From Anthonomus grandis grandis (Eukaryota > Arthropoda > Insecta > Coleoptera > Curculionidae), in assembly GCF_022605725.1 (NCBI RefSeq), contig NC_065563.1, positions 8,830,518 through 8,894,517 on the forward strand: a stretch of DNA of 64,000 nucleotides, in the 5' to 3' direction. A program made the translations under genes and the position numbers. Shown here in pieces: positions 55,701 through 64,000 of this stretch. Within the stretch, counting starts at the first letter, position 1, and every line of letters begins with the position of its first letter. Under the pieces are notes generated by a model that was given only the letters and a program-made list of their open reading frames with translations, was not told the DNA's origin and made no database searches.

Positions 55701-58700
55701 TCTGGGCAGAGCTAAATGCAGATAGTTTTTATAAAACCCTTGTGTTCAGACTACCTGCAATTGAAACTTTTGGTAAGTAACTGTTGTTATTTCAATATGT
55801 AAGGTCAAAATAATATAAATAGTATTTATCGGGCTCAACGATTTTTCTTTTTGTTACTGTAATATTTTTTTGCTGAGCTTAGGATTCTGTATTTTTATCC
55901 TCTGGTTGGTGGCCTTCTATCAATAGTATTTATTAAGCAAATATGTGTCGCCCTTAAAAGTATATTTCGTTTAATGTAGTAGTCTCGCGGAGCCCATTGT
56001 ATATATAATCATTATTATATTTTCTAATTTAATCTTTTCTTGAATAAATAACTTTATTAAACTATTTTTATTGTCTTGTCATTGCATTCTGAATCCTGCT
56101 GATTCTAACAGGTTATGGGCTCAGAAGCGCAAGACACTTTATTTTTTTAAAGTTATTTTACGTTTTGAGTCGTGTCGTCGTCGTAAAAAAAATATAATGA
56201 TGAGTAACGAAAGCACGATAACCGGTCGGTTCGTCGATTGATAAACTTAAAGGACGTGAACATTATTCGGTATGGAATTTTAAATGTTTTCAATTGGAAT
56301 TGTATTACCGAACAATGGGCTGCAGATGTTGAAAGTGCTATTAGTTATATGGGTTAAATAAAATTTAAATAGGGTCGTTACGCTAGTTTGCCGACCATAC
56401 CCGGTTCTCGACCACTTTTACGTTTAGTCTTTAATAAATAATACCCTAATTCCCATTCAAAAGTACAAAATATAACTAACTAGTTTGTACTAAAATATAA
56501 CAAACTTTGGTGAGAGTCGAAGCGTGTGGCGCAAAAAAATTCAGTATGTCACTAGCCGTCCAGTGAGCAGTAGTTTTAGTCATGTGTGTAGAAAATTTGT
56601 TAGTGTGGCCGCCTCAGAAAATAATAAGTAACGTCCTTTTGGATCATTAAAGCATCATCCAAATATTTTAATATTCTAGTAGTTTTATATTATATATATT
56701 TATATATTTTAATTATATAGTATTATATTAATTTCTGAATGTATTTTATTGGGAAAATATGGTTTAAAATATGTTTTTGTACATAATATATGATGGTCGA
56801 GAACTAGCTTTTAAGAGACTTATTAACAATTTAGCCTATATAATTTGTTAAGAGTTAAATTGTTTTTTCGTTTTGAACAGTTGACTAAAAATGTTATAAT
56901 TAATTTATTTTTTAGTTTACGACCATTTTTGTTTTATTCAAACATTGCAGAATTATTATATTATATATCTGGTCGAGAAACTAGGCAAAGCTAATCTAGT
57001 TTCCGTCCAGCATGGCTTTGGATGGTCGACGAACTAAATTAATGATATCCAATCCTCGACCAACATGTATTTCTTATGGCCAATTTTGGACGCATATCTA
57101 ATACGTTTTTATGTGGCAAATAGCGACCTATCGGTTTCCCGTCCATGAACATTAGCGCTAATTTCAAACTGTTTTTTTTACAGTGGCACTTAAGAAAAAT
57201 AAAAACCACAATCAAAACCCTAAAAAAGACAAGAAAAAAACAAATACCAAAAGCCCAATAATTACTAAAGTGGCGAAAAAAAGGACCATCAAATATGCAT
57301 TAGAAGATTTACAAAATGCATTATTGGCCCTAAGATCAAAAGAAATGAAAATTAAGGAGGCAAGCAGAATTTACAAAGTTCTTAAAACCACCCTCCTTGA
57401 TAGAATAACTAGACGAGTTTCTGATCCAATAAAAAAACCTGGTCCAGCACAATTACTAACAGTTGAGGGAGAAACCAAGATTAGGAACTGGATCATTGAT
57501 ATAGCTAAATGTGGATTTCCCGTTACAAAACAGCTACTTATAGACACTGTGTCCAAAATAGCAGCGGACACAGGTCAAGAAGTGTTTCACCAAAATAATA
57601 TTCCAGGACAAACTTGGTATAAAGCCTTTTCAGCCAGACATCCAGACATATCCATTAGGCAAGCCGAAAATTTAAACAAAGCCCGAGCAGTAGTCACAGA
57701 AGAAAACATTCGAAAATGGTTTGAAGAATTAAAAAATTATCTCTCAGAAAAAGGCGAACTGGAAGTTCTTGAAGATCCAAGTAGGATATTTAATGGAGAT
57801 GAGTCTGGCTTCTCCCTCTGTCCTAAAAGTAGCAAAGTCTTAGGTTCTAAAGGTTACAAAAATTTGTATATAGTAAATTTAGGAAATGAAAAAGAAAACA
57901 TTACTGTCCTAATAACTTTTAATGCTGATGGAAAAATTGCTCCTCCTGTTGTGTTGTTTCCATACGTAAGGCCCCCTAAAGCTGTCGCAGAAAGCATGCC
58001 TCTAGGTAGGGCTGGGTTTTAGGCAAAAGTGAATAAGGATGGATGACCTCAGAAGTGTTTTTTGAATACGTGGCGAATAAATTCAATAGGTGGCTTATTG
58101 ACAACGATATCCAGAAACCCGTTCTTTATTTAGTGAATGGCCACTTGTCCCATATGTCTTTACCTTTAAGTAATTGGTGTGAATACAATAAAATAACAAA
58201 AATAACAAAAACAAACTTCTGCAGTATTTTCCATAAAATTTTATCAACACCGGATGTGTATAAAACGAACATTAAAAATGGATTCCGTAAATGTGGCCTA
58301 TATCCATTTGATCCTGATGCAGTGGATTATACAAAATGCGTTAAGAACAATGTAGAAAATTTAAATAAAAAAACTAGTAGAAGGTCTTCTGACCATATAA
58401 ATCAGAAGGATATAAGATCTGCAAAAAAGTGATCGACAAAATTAAAACTGAACTCGAATCGTATGGCGTAAGTGTAGAAGTTATTTTAAATGAAATATCT
58501 TTACTCGAAAAAAATATATCATCACCAACAAAGAGGAAAAGTGAGAGTGAAAAATTGGGAAAAGAAGACTTGATGCAAAAACCTAATCCAACTGTTGATG
58601 AATATTTGCAGGCAGATTTTGTAGTAGACCAACCGTCAACTTCTACAGCTTATAATTCTGAGCTATCCACAAGAGATTGTAGTCTTCTGGATCCTGCCAA

Positions 58701-61700
58701 AATTCTTGATGCTCAAATAATGTTTTGTGATAATCGGTAGCTTCCTGCTCAGTCTTTAACTAGTCAAAACTCTGTGCCTTCTGATATAATCAATGCTGAA
58801 ATCGATATTTTGAGTGAAGAAAATACCATTTGAAGGAATTGACTCATTAAATGATAAGGCATTAACTATTCCTGATCTAAATCTTCCCAGCTGGTGTAAT
58901 GACACCTTTATGAATGGCATCAATAATACTACCATAGATTTACCTCCTAAAGAGTCTGGTGAAAAAAACGAGAAAAACATAAGAGTATTATTGCCTTTAA
59001 AGCGTACAGAAATTAAATCCAACCAAGAACCAAAAAGTGCTACACTTACACTAGTGTTATCACAGGACATATTTGATTTTTGATTTAAGATTTCCAAAAC
59101 CAGTTAAAAGAAGCAAAAATACTAACAGAAATAAAGGAGAAAAAACTCCCAGTGCAATTTCCTCAGACAAATGGAGAGAACATTATAAGAAAAAAAAAGA
59201 TGATTCTGATAAAAGACAACGAGAAGTAGCTGAAAGAAAAGAAAGACAATGGGATACAAAGGAAAATAAAGTATCAACAAATAAAGCTCCAAAAAAAATG
59301 TGCAAAAGAAAAAACATTACGCCAAAATTATCAGATACGCCCTCGGATAAACCTAAAATTCCATGTGGATTATGTGCAATAAGATTGAATAGTGATACAG
59401 AGGATGAAGACAAAAATAATATTGGCTGTGACTTTTGTGATAAATGGTATCACAAAAAGTGTACCGAATTAAAAGATACAGCGTATGAAATAGCTGCAGC
59501 TAGAGAGTACAAATGTAGTGAATGTGAGTAAGGCTAGTGAACGTAGATATTAAAACCTTTTGTTTTTAATTTTAGTTTAATCAAGAATTCTCTTTTCGTT
59601 CCTTTTTTATTATTTATTTGCTCCAACCTATATGTTTAGTTTGTTTTAACCTTTTATAAGTAGGTACAACTATAATAAGCTTTTAAGCAATAAGGCTGAT
59701 TTGTTTTTACATTTAAATGTATGTACATTGTAAGTTTTAAAGCAATGAAAACAAATAATAACCAAAATACCTCTTGGTTGGTAGTTAAAGAAGAATTTCT
59801 ATTTTTTTTATATGTGCGTACCTGGGTGTAGGTTTTGAGTTTTTTAAACAAAGAAAAAGAATTTTTATTTTTTTTTTAATATATATGTTTTATGTTTAAT
59901 GATAAAAACAAGATTTTTTAATCTCCTTTTTTATTTTCTTTTAATATCAGGAAAACTTTTTAAATTATTGGGTAAGTTACTGTTGATTCTATAAGGTCTG
60001 TTATAATTCCTGTATAAAAAGGTGGTCGGAAATTAACACAAAATTGGTCGAAAATTGCGGCGGGTGGTCGAGAACTAGCGAAATTGGACTTTTTCCATGT
60101 TTTGCCCAAAATGTTGCATTTAAATAGGTATAAACTGTAAAAAACGTACAAATAATAAATTTCAAATAATCAGGCTATTAGAAAAGGTAGACTTTGTCGC
60201 CATAGATCCCTTAGTTATGTTTTTACAAGGGCTTGAAGTTGAATTTTCGGTTAGTTAGTCGATAACTAGCACAATGATTAACTTATGATTAACTATTTTG
60301 ATTAACTTTTATTACTGTAAGTGAGAAACACTTAGAAGGTACCAATAGAAGATACTGATGCCTAATCAGCTTCTTTTATAAAAACAACTTTCGGTTCTTC
60401 TTCGATGTCACATAAATAAAAATTATGTCTGGCGACTTAACAGTTATGTATTGTACAAAGATTATTAGGAAATTGATTTTTGTTTATATTCCAACAAGTG
60501 CGACAAAAATTCGACGTGAGGAGAAAGCTTTGTCCAAAATAATTCTTTCCCTTGACAAGTCAACGTTTTCGCATGTAATCCATGCTAAAGATGCATGGAG
60601 TGCACTTGAAAAAGCGTTTAAGGATAAAGGCTTGCATAGAAGACTAAGACTACTAAGAAGTTTGTGCTCAATAAAATTGGAAAACTTTAGTACCATGGAA
60701 GAGTATGTCAATGAAGTTATGGCCCTTTCTCAGCAATTTATATCCATTGGTAAACCTCTAGATGATAAATTTCTAGGAGTTATAATGTTGCAGGGACTGA
60801 CTGAAGAATATGAGCCGATGGTTATGACCCTTGAAAACTCGGGTGTTGATATAACGTTGGAAATCCTCAAATCCTAGCAAAAAAAGGGATAATCGGGGAG
60901 GAAAAAGTGTTTTATTTGCTGCTGCTCTGGGTGTTATGAAAGGATCGGCATGATATGTTGACAGTGGTGCGTTCTTTCATATAACAGGAAATCGTAGTTT
61001 GCTGAAAGACATATTGATTTGCACTCATGACAGGAAATTATAGTTGCAAATGACTCTAAACTTTGTATCAATGGAACCGGCAACAGTGTTGTGAAACTAG
61101 GGGTATATGGCAGGGAAGTGGACATTGTAGAAGTAAAGTATGTTCCAGATCTTTCTGTTAATCTTTTATCTCTCAACTCTATTGTTTCAAAAGGATACTT
61201 TGTTTATTTTGACCTCAAGGGGTGCAAAATTGTTGATCAGGAAAGTGAAGAACCGGTGGCTACGGCAACAAATGTTGATGGCATATATAAACTCGATGTA
61301 GTTCCAGATTATGTCAACGTGGCAAGTATCTCAAATACACAGATGCTGTGGCATAGAAGATTAGGACATCTTAGCCATTATAGCATGAAACTGCTACAAA
61401 ATGGGTTGGCAGCAGGTATTTCTTGTTTAGAAAAACAGGTTCCGGAATACTGTGAAAGTTGTCTTAAAGGTAAACAAGCAAGAAAACCGTTTCCCTATTA
61501 AAAAGACAAAGGGGTTGTGTCATATAAATTGGACCTTATTCATTCGGATCTTATAGGACCTATGGAAGTTGAATCTTTTGGTGGTAAAAAATATATATTT
61601 ACCTTAATGGATGATGAATTCTAAGGACAATGGATGAGGTTCCTGAAAAATTCAAGGAGTTTTGCTGTATGGTGGAAAATCAAGTAGAACGAAAAATTAC

Positions 61701-63313
61701 TTTAAGAACGGATAATGGCGGTGAATACTGTAACGAATAATTACAAAAATTCTAGCGTGATCGTGGGATTAGGCATGAACTGATAGTGCCGTACAATCGC
61801 TCCATACTTGAAAAAGTTTGTTCTATGCTGATTGATTCTAAAAGTTCTAAAGTTAAGCTTAAGAGTCTTTGTTTATGTTTATAAGACCTTTTATATTGAG
61901 GGGGGATGTTGCTATTTCAATATGTAAGGTCAAAATAACATAAATAGTATTTATCAGGCTCTGTAATATTGTAATATTTTTTTTGCTGAGCTTAGGATTC
62001 TGTATTTTTATCCTTTGGTTTGTGGCTTTCTATCAATAGTGTTTATTAAGCAAATATGTGTCGCGTTTAAAAGTATATTTTGTTTAAAGTAGTAGTCTCG
62101 CGGAGCTCATTGTATAATCATTATTATATTTTCTAATTTAATATTTTCTTGAATAAATAACTTTATTAAACTATTTTTTTGTCTTATCATTGCATTCTGA
62201 ATCCTGCTAATTCTAACAGTAACGTTTTAGTTTATTGAGGTCCTAAATAAATTGATTTTCTAGGCAATCAACTGTCCCTACCTCAAAGATCAATCTTCTC
62301 CAGTATAGACTCTACTAGCAACTATGAAATAGTGCAAAAAATCCAAACTTTACCTTCCACCTATAATGTGACGTACTATAAAGTGGAGGTGTTCAAAGAA
62401 AAAGACAATAAAGAGATTTTACTGGACGTACGAATGTTAAAACCCCAAGACGGTGACGAGTTGGCTTTCGAGTATATCACTTACAATGAGGAGGGTTACT
62501 ACTATTTTAAAGTGAGTGCCATCAGTGAGTCTTGCGGTGAGGATCAGTGTCTCAAGAGTATCACACCAAGAATATACATAAGTAAGTAGTTTTACTAACC
62601 GTTTACTTAGATTAGTGGGTCATTATTTGATTTTTAGAAAGGAAATACCCCCCATTGGTTATAGGAATAGTCGGGGCAAGTTTTCTTATCCCTTGTGTGC
62701 TTTTTGTGCTTCACTTGCGCAGCAGACATAAACAGAAAGAAGGTGAGCTGATCTTAAATAAAAATGTGGTTTTTATGGAATATTTTTAGAAGAAAAATCT
62801 GAACAAAAAGACTTGGTTTATCTAGTCTACAGCCAGACCCCGGAAAAGCATTATGCCATAGTAAAAACCTTAGAAAAGGCTCTAAAAACTTTGGGAGAAG
62901 TGCAAATAAGCCCAAAAGTAACCGAGGCCAGCCATATATTGTACATATGCGGTACGCACATCTTCGAACCAGACCCTATTACCCACAAATATCTCGTTAT
63001 AGAAGCCAACAAAGCGATATCCAAGGTGGAAATCCTCATCATACAATTTCCATACTCCACAAAGGAAATCCCTCCGTATTTAAGGCGGTGCCTACGGTTT
63101 AACCTGATGGAGGACTTCAGCAAGTTTATCCATTTGTTCAACTGTGAGGCCCAACTGGAAAATAACCTGCAGTATGAAGAGTTAAAAGGCAAAGTGCAGG
63201 AGGCCCAACTAAGAAACGAACCCAAGAAGATTATTCTTAATATGCCGATTATTATTGTTACCGAGCAGTCTGATAGCGATAGTGAGGCCAGGGAGGCCGA
63301 TGGTTTGTTGTAA
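43658..63313 (+). CDS. Type I transmembrane receptor-like protein with SEFIR-like cytoplasmic domain, 6 exons, 482 aa
   Basis: CDS: 43658-43744, 55301-55493, 55551-55772, 62264-62581, 62638-62742, 62790-63313. All junctions are GT/AG with matching phases (1,449 bases including the stop). Residues 1-22 are a signal peptide (MGVIATSFFWIALVAQLSQI, then YA). The ectodomain runs to about 278 with scattered cysteines and two all-beta-looking segments. The transmembrane helix is at about 280-300 (LVIGIVGASFLIPCVLFVLH). The tail contains LVYLVYSQTPEKHYAIVKTL and, further on, ISKVEILIIQFPYSTKEIPP and LRRCLRFNLMEDFSKFIHLF, resembling the first and last blocks of SEFIR domains of IL-17 receptors. The central part of a SEFIR looks short. 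The receptor role is inferred. Confidence 0.65.
43745..44215. other. Start of receptor-gene intron 1, nothing recognised
   Basis: AT-rich sequence. The right part probably includes the 3-prime UTR of the minus-strand LINE fragment that follows. Confidence 0.35.
44216..44940 (-). pseudogene. LINE RT C-terminal fragment
   Basis: The minus strand reads SLTFIPHIDNLSSKALRTLG, FISYCLVWSPYYANHIYSLD and, in a second frame, INNAIDFPELLSRINFRCNT. The order (a block like GVTFDQKFSFIPHI, then YCSLIWSP) matches the region after the RT in Jockey-type ORF2 proteins such as the one at 13722. It is 5-prime truncated and frameshifted. Confidence 0.7.
45270..45670 (+). pseudogene. LINE C-terminal fragment
   Basis: A degenerate plus-strand reading includes VQNYILKVINKKSQFYATNA-like sequence near 45340-45410 and a later stretch resembling the NYLAPKLYN-type region near 45560-45600. 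It resembles the tail at 28869-33130. Stops are frequent. Confidence 0.45.
47243..48785 (+). mobile_element. Tc1-like transposon nested in element X1
   Basis: 1,543 bases between TA dinucleotides (47241-47242 and 48786-48787). Terminal repeats: CAGTGGTGGCCAACTAATTA on the left, CAGTGGTGGCCAACTAATTA on the reverse strand at the right. Inner copies near 47438 (AGTTGGCCATCTACTTAG) and near 48568 (TTTCTAATTAGTTGTCCA) give an IR/DR layout like the one at 20377-21966. Confidence 0.88.
47565..48510 (+). pseudogene. Tc1-like transposase with mutated catalytic residues
   Basis: Starts MGRKKNCDPSMRKLIF (helix-turn-helix), then several stops, then ISSRTIRRRLNEANLFGRVS, WSDETKINRIGSDGRIFVRR (first D intact), VNIQLWGCLSWRGVGPLVKI, VLQQGNYPKHTAKSVKKW and SPDLNPIKNVWRDLKKL. 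The family consensus has QQDNDPKH and NPIEN, so the second catalytic D is G and the E is K. Together with stops and a frameshift near 47950, this copy is catalytically dead. Confidence 0.85.
49046..49540 (-). CDS. Element X1, N-terminal basic protein region
   Basis: 164 codons, very rich in Lys/Arg: EESKRKERERYHARKAAGKI and DQRRVRKIWRSKFKARYERN, then a Pro/Ser linker and GSRQSLTGQKIRRKNRLKGK. It is probably the DNA-binding N-terminal part of the element's transposase and continues at 48970-48840 beyond a frameshift or short intron. I do not recognise a named domain. Confidence 0.5.
   Translation of the reverse strand: MLLQNGKNKKIKAIRKLKKRERRAKNQCVDFANSDPNTYEESKRKERERYHARKAAGKIKSINDLNPRDQRRVRKIWRSKFKARYERNKENQRLETYLDETTPPSTPRRSPLLDENITPRDNTLEDVHAGPSRSGSRQSLTGQKIRRKNRLKGKGLNMKIELKN
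51038..51900 (+). pseudogene. LINE RT fragments, heavily decayed
   Basis: 51038-51160 reads FKIASFEEVMKAINDLRNSH and NTKLIKAVNN, the segment ahead of the RT fingers. From 51290 the reading is LGVFVSPTLTFSHHFEYTIN and LLEFIKRSCKDFTK, the segment after the YADD box. From about 51550, ENYILKVIYKK-like and later C-terminal sequence appear. The central RT motifs between these parts are deleted. Confidence 0.6.
51901..52379. other. Intron sequence, nothing recognised
   Basis: AT-rich sequence between LINE remains and the next transposon. ATTT at 52376-52379 is that element's target site. Confidence 0.35.
52380..54915 (-). mobile_element. DNA transposon of uncertain superfamily, perfect 23-bp TIRs and 4-bp ATTT duplication (element X2)
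   Basis: The ends are perfect 23-base inverted repeats starting GAGGCCATTATTTGCAAAAC (52380-52402 and 54893-54915). ATTT flanks both sides (52376-52379 and 54916-54919). The 2,536-bp element carries one minus-strand gene of about 550 codons with several frameshifts. The target duplication has the same length and sequence as that of element X1, although the proteins are different. Confidence 0.8.
52754..54626 (-). pseudogene. Element X2 transposase-like protein, spliced and frameshifted
   Basis: Exon 1 (54626-54514) starts MELVGENVMSVKPSPQEKGR and ends AKLA AG|GTAAGT. Exon 2 begins at 54381 (NTPKALPAFPICGHNGRPGL). Later segments: IPRERRGGDRVGPKNGKRN, NHYRPKVPQPMHVKISYFRK, a Cys pair in SLTDCCSTCLRTKEQLK, YFSFDCQKNLALPRLPDQAA, SVRLFADGYGGQNKNTNMMA, VCHSFIPPDRIFGLIEKDI and a tail ending DSASPEETVDG. 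FDCQ, ADGYGGQ and PDRIFG are good candidates for a DDD/E catalytic set. Frameshifts near 54240, 53660 and 53430 break it. I cannot name the family with confidence; Sola is one possibility. Confidence 0.6.
54920..55300. other. End of receptor-gene intron 1, nothing recognised
   Basis: AT-rich intron end leading to the acceptor TTTTAAG. Confidence 0.4.
55301..55493 (+). CDS. Receptor-like gene, exon 2
   Basis: 193 bases after TTTTAAG, phase 0 in, phase 1 out at A|GTGAGT. Reads VLTGPTDDDPNIHSKPLNSK and on to YSLSISFADIKWK. An alternative acceptor nine bases later would change the frame and give a less plausible reading. Confidence 0.65.
55551..55772 (+). CDS. Receptor-like gene, exon 3
   Basis: 222 bases, phase 1 to phase 1, acceptor ACTCTTAG, donor TTTG|GTAAGT. 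Reads RAYLWLSQDPNEDSSICRSY and SNYILDFWAELNADSFYKTL. A Copia element begins only 9 bases after the exon end, just beyond the donor core. Confidence 0.7.
55782..56110 (+). repeat. Copia 5-prime LTR
   Basis: 329 bases starting TGTTGTTATTTCAATATGTA and ending CTGATTCTAACA. It differs from the 3-prime LTR by scattered substitutions and small indels, including about 15 extra bases near 55840, so the insertion is not recent. Confidence 0.92.
56111..56128 (+). other. Primer-binding site, initiator tRNA-Met internal type
   Basis: GGTTATGGGCTCAG directly follows the LTR. Copia-group elements are primed by a cleaved initiator tRNA-Met, whose anticodon arm is complementary to GGGTTATGGGCCCAG. One mismatch is present here. 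Confidence 0.75.
56180..56365 (+). pseudogene. Copia gag N-terminus, interrupted
   Basis: Reads MSNESTITG and, after a frameshift, DKLKGREHYSVWNFKM, the typical start of Copia Gag. It is cut off by the nested Tigger-like element and resumes near 60480. Confidence 0.55.
56373..60275 (+). mobile_element. Tigger/pogo-like element nested in Copia
   Basis: About 3.9 kb (ends approximate). Many copies of a GGTCGAGAACTAG-like motif lie subterminally: near 56430 (inverted), 56796, 56972, 57025, 57055 (inverted), 60003, 60045, 60064 and 60258. The extreme ends resemble each other as CGCTAGTTTGCCGACC and, reverse strand, TGCTAGTTATCGACTAAC. It contains a broken transposase with a C-terminal PHD finger. 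Confidence 0.7.
57183..59531 (+). pseudogene. Tigger/pogo-type transposase with C-terminal PHD finger, broken
   Basis: Coding similarity begins right after TTTTTTTACAG, suggesting an upstream exon with the start codon. Order: basic leader; helix-turn-helix (YALEDLQNALLALRSKEMKI, KEASRIYKVLKTTLLDRI); CENP-B-like domain (GQTWYKAFSARHPDISIRQA); DDE block with IFNGDESGFSLCPKSSKVLG (first D); then, after a stop and deletion, LYLVNGHLSHMSLPLSNWCE. In the second block the expected D of DGH is N, and the block with the third acidic residue is deleted. GFRKCGLYPFDPDAV follows. The final frame (59073-59531) ends with IPCGLCAIRL, NIGCDFCDKWYHKKCTEL and YKCSECE, a C4-H-C3 PHD finger. Confidence 0.75.
60425..60877 (+). 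pseudogene. Copia gag, remainder
   Basis: Reads RREEKALSKIILSLDKSTFS, HAKDAWSALEKAFKDKGLHR, LENFSTMEEYVNEVMALSQQ and LDDKFLGVIMLQGLTEEYEP, the conserved Copia Gag (UBN2-type) region. The first 20 codons are not gag-like and probably come from the junction with the nested element. The zinc knuckle normally found after this region is missing. Confidence 0.75.
60890..61800 (+). pseudogene. Copia pol remnant: protease, GAG-pre-integrase, partial integrase
   Basis: The protease is seen as YVDSGAFFHITGNRSLLKD (catalytic DSGA), with a TGA in place of the preceding Trp. Frame 61091-61501 reads VKYVPDLSVNLLSLNSIVSK and MLWHRRLGHLSHYSMKLLQN with CESCLKGKQARKPF, the pre-integrase zinc-binding region. 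Integrase follows as LDLIHSDLIGPMEVESFGGK (first D) and ITLRTDNGGEYCNE (second D), with stops and a deletion between. Reverse transcriptase and RNase H are absent; about 100 bases lead directly to the 3-prime LTR. Confidence 0.8.
61898..61906 (+). other. Polypurine tract
   Basis: GAGGGGGGA immediately precedes the 3-prime LTR, the primer site for plus-strand synthesis. Confidence 0.85.
61907..62218 (+). repeat. Copia 3-prime LTR
   Basis: 312 bases starting TGTTGCTATTTCAATATGTA and ending CTAATTCTAACA. Direct copy of 55782-56110. Confidence 0.92.
62264..62581 (+). CDS. Receptor-like gene, exon 4
   Basis: 318 bases, phase 1 to phase 1, acceptor TTTCTAG, donor A|GTAAGT. Reads TLPSTYNVTYYKVEVFKEKD and LAFEYITYNEEGYYYFKVSA, a beta-rich segment compatible with a fibronectin-III-like fold, ending with SCGEDQCLKSITPRIYI. 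Confidence 0.75.
62638..62742 (+). CDS. Receptor-like gene, exon 5 (transmembrane)
   Basis: 105 bases, phase 1 to phase 1, acceptor GATTTTTAG, donor G|GTGAGC. Encodes KRKYPPLVIGIVGASFLIPC and VLFVLHLRSRHKQKE: one hydrophobic helix followed by a basic stop-transfer sequence, giving N-out/C-in topology. Confidence 0.75.
62790..63313 (+). CDS. Receptor-like gene, exon 6 (cytoplasmic domain, stop codon)
   Basis: Acceptor ATTTTTAG, then EEKSEQKDLVYLVYSQTPEK through the SEFIR-like region to an acidic tail (VTEQSDSDSEAREADGLL) and TAA at 63311-63313. Confidence 0.75.
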
Positions 63314-64000
63314 GTGAGTTATAGTTTTTTTGTGGGATTCACTCTGTTTAATGTTAGGAGGCCTTTTTGGCTATAATTCTTTGAGATAGGGCCTAGAAGA
63401 GCTTGTTTTACCTATACCGATGTGCTAAGACAAGAGGTCGTACCTGATTTTATTAAGGTTTTGAGATATTTAAACATTTAAAATATAATTGAAAATATTA
63501 TTTTATATTACTGTTACAGTAATAATAAATATAACATTTAAAAGAATTATATTAACTTCGATAGATGCAACTTTTGGATTTAGTAATAATAGTATAATAT
63601 GTGATTGAAATAGGACAAGTAAACGATTATTAATCATTTATTCAGTATGAAGGGTGGATGTCTTATCATGTTCCCATCATCCAAGGGGGACACAACAAGA
63701 CTGATTGTGTCTAATTACTCGAAGGACCAAATCAATATGATAAAAAAATAAAACAACACTTGTACAACATAATATGTACACATTTAATAAACAAATTTTA
63801 CTTTTAGTTTTCATGCCTTAACTGAGCCTGATATTGCTGAAGAAAAAGAAGTTGTACATTGTATATAATGACTAAAATCAGTGTATATAGCATATATATA
63901 TATAAAGGCCGCCATTTTGCTTCCATTCCATAACTTGGGTTAAGCGAATTAATACGTTTAAGTATTTAGGGCACAGAGAACTTCAACACAAACCAATTGA
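63314..64000 (+). other. 3-prime region of the receptor-like gene; possible polyadenylation signals
   Basis: AATAAA hexamers occur at 63524-63529 and 63747-63752, either of which could end the receptor-like transcript. A TATATATATATA run lies near 63888-63902. No further gene was recognised before the window ends. Confidence 0.45.

Larger units (their letters stand above)
55782..62218 (+). mobile_element. Copia-like LTR retrotransposon, deleted and carrying a nested Tigger-like element
   Basis: It has two LTRs in direct orientation and 5-bp duplications GTAAC on both sides (55777-55781 and 62219-62223). It also has a primer-binding site right after the 5-prime LTR and a polypurine tract right before the 3-prime LTR. 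Gag, protease and part of integrase are recognisable; reverse transcriptase and RNase H are missing. The element lies in intron 3 of the receptor-like gene, sense orientation. Confidence 0.9.

Noticed and set aside
55782..62218. Endogenous retrovirus with envelope
   Set aside because: Gag, protease and integrase readings, the primer-binding site and the 5-bp duplication fit Copia; no envelope-like frame is present.
63888..63902. TATA box of a further gene
   Set aside because: It is part of a simple TA run with no following coding signal inside the window.

Overview
This is a 64 kb window of AT-rich eukaryotic nuclear DNA, almost certainly from an insect and possibly a beetle (the order is inferred from overall character, not proven). 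The evidence is spliced genes with GT/AG introns, a centrosomal coiled-coil gene, and a dense mix of insect-type transposons: Tc1/mariner, piggyBac, hAT, Tigger, Jockey/CR1-like LINEs, Copia and DIRS. I saw no bacterial operon, rRNA, tRNA or CRISPR.

Two host genes, divergently transcribed, organise the window. On the minus strand a pericentrin/AKAP9-like coiled-coil gene (Plp type) starts at 43055 and runs left through eight recognisable exons to 3953. All splice phases agree across about 780 codons, and the gene probably continues beyond the window. Its introns are 9 to 14 kb long and packed with transposons. On the plus strand a second gene starts at 43658 and ends at 63313. Six exons with matching phases encode a 482-residue type I membrane protein: signal peptide, ectodomain, one transmembrane helix and a cytoplasmic region resembling a SEFIR (IL-17 receptor type) domain. 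The 0.6 kb between the two start codons is a candidate bidirectional promoter and contains the palindrome GTCACGTGAC.

Transposon layout, left to right: a DIRS-like YR retrotransposon with a hairpin-rich tandem array (1 to about 2.6 kb); a long-TIR mariner holding an intact Tc1 (4.6-8.4 kb); LINE, Tc1 and mariner fragments (8.5-12.5 kb); a nearly intact PHD-type LINE (12.8-16.9 kb); a Tigger tail (16.9-17.5 kb); miniature repeats and a Tc1 with doubled terminal repeats (18.2-22 kb); a Tigger carrying an intact piggyBac (22.2-27 kb); a LINE tail split by a hAT (28.9-33.1 kb); a second PHD-type LINE (34-38.5 kb); a decayed DDE_3 transposase with a MITE in it (39.4-41.5 kb).

Inside the receptor gene lie LINE fragments (44.2-52 kb), two DNA transposons of uncertain family that both have 4-bp ATTT target duplications (46.1-50.3 kb, itself interrupted by a Tc1, and 52.4-54.9 kb), and a Copia element (55.8-62.2 kb) interrupted by a Tigger-like element whose coding region ends in a PHD finger. 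Many insertions are dated relative to one another because removing the inner element and one target duplication rejoins the outer reading frame. Only the piggyBac and the Tc1 at 5.3-6.8 kb have intact transposases. The two 4-bp-TSD elements are the best candidates for something poorly described.
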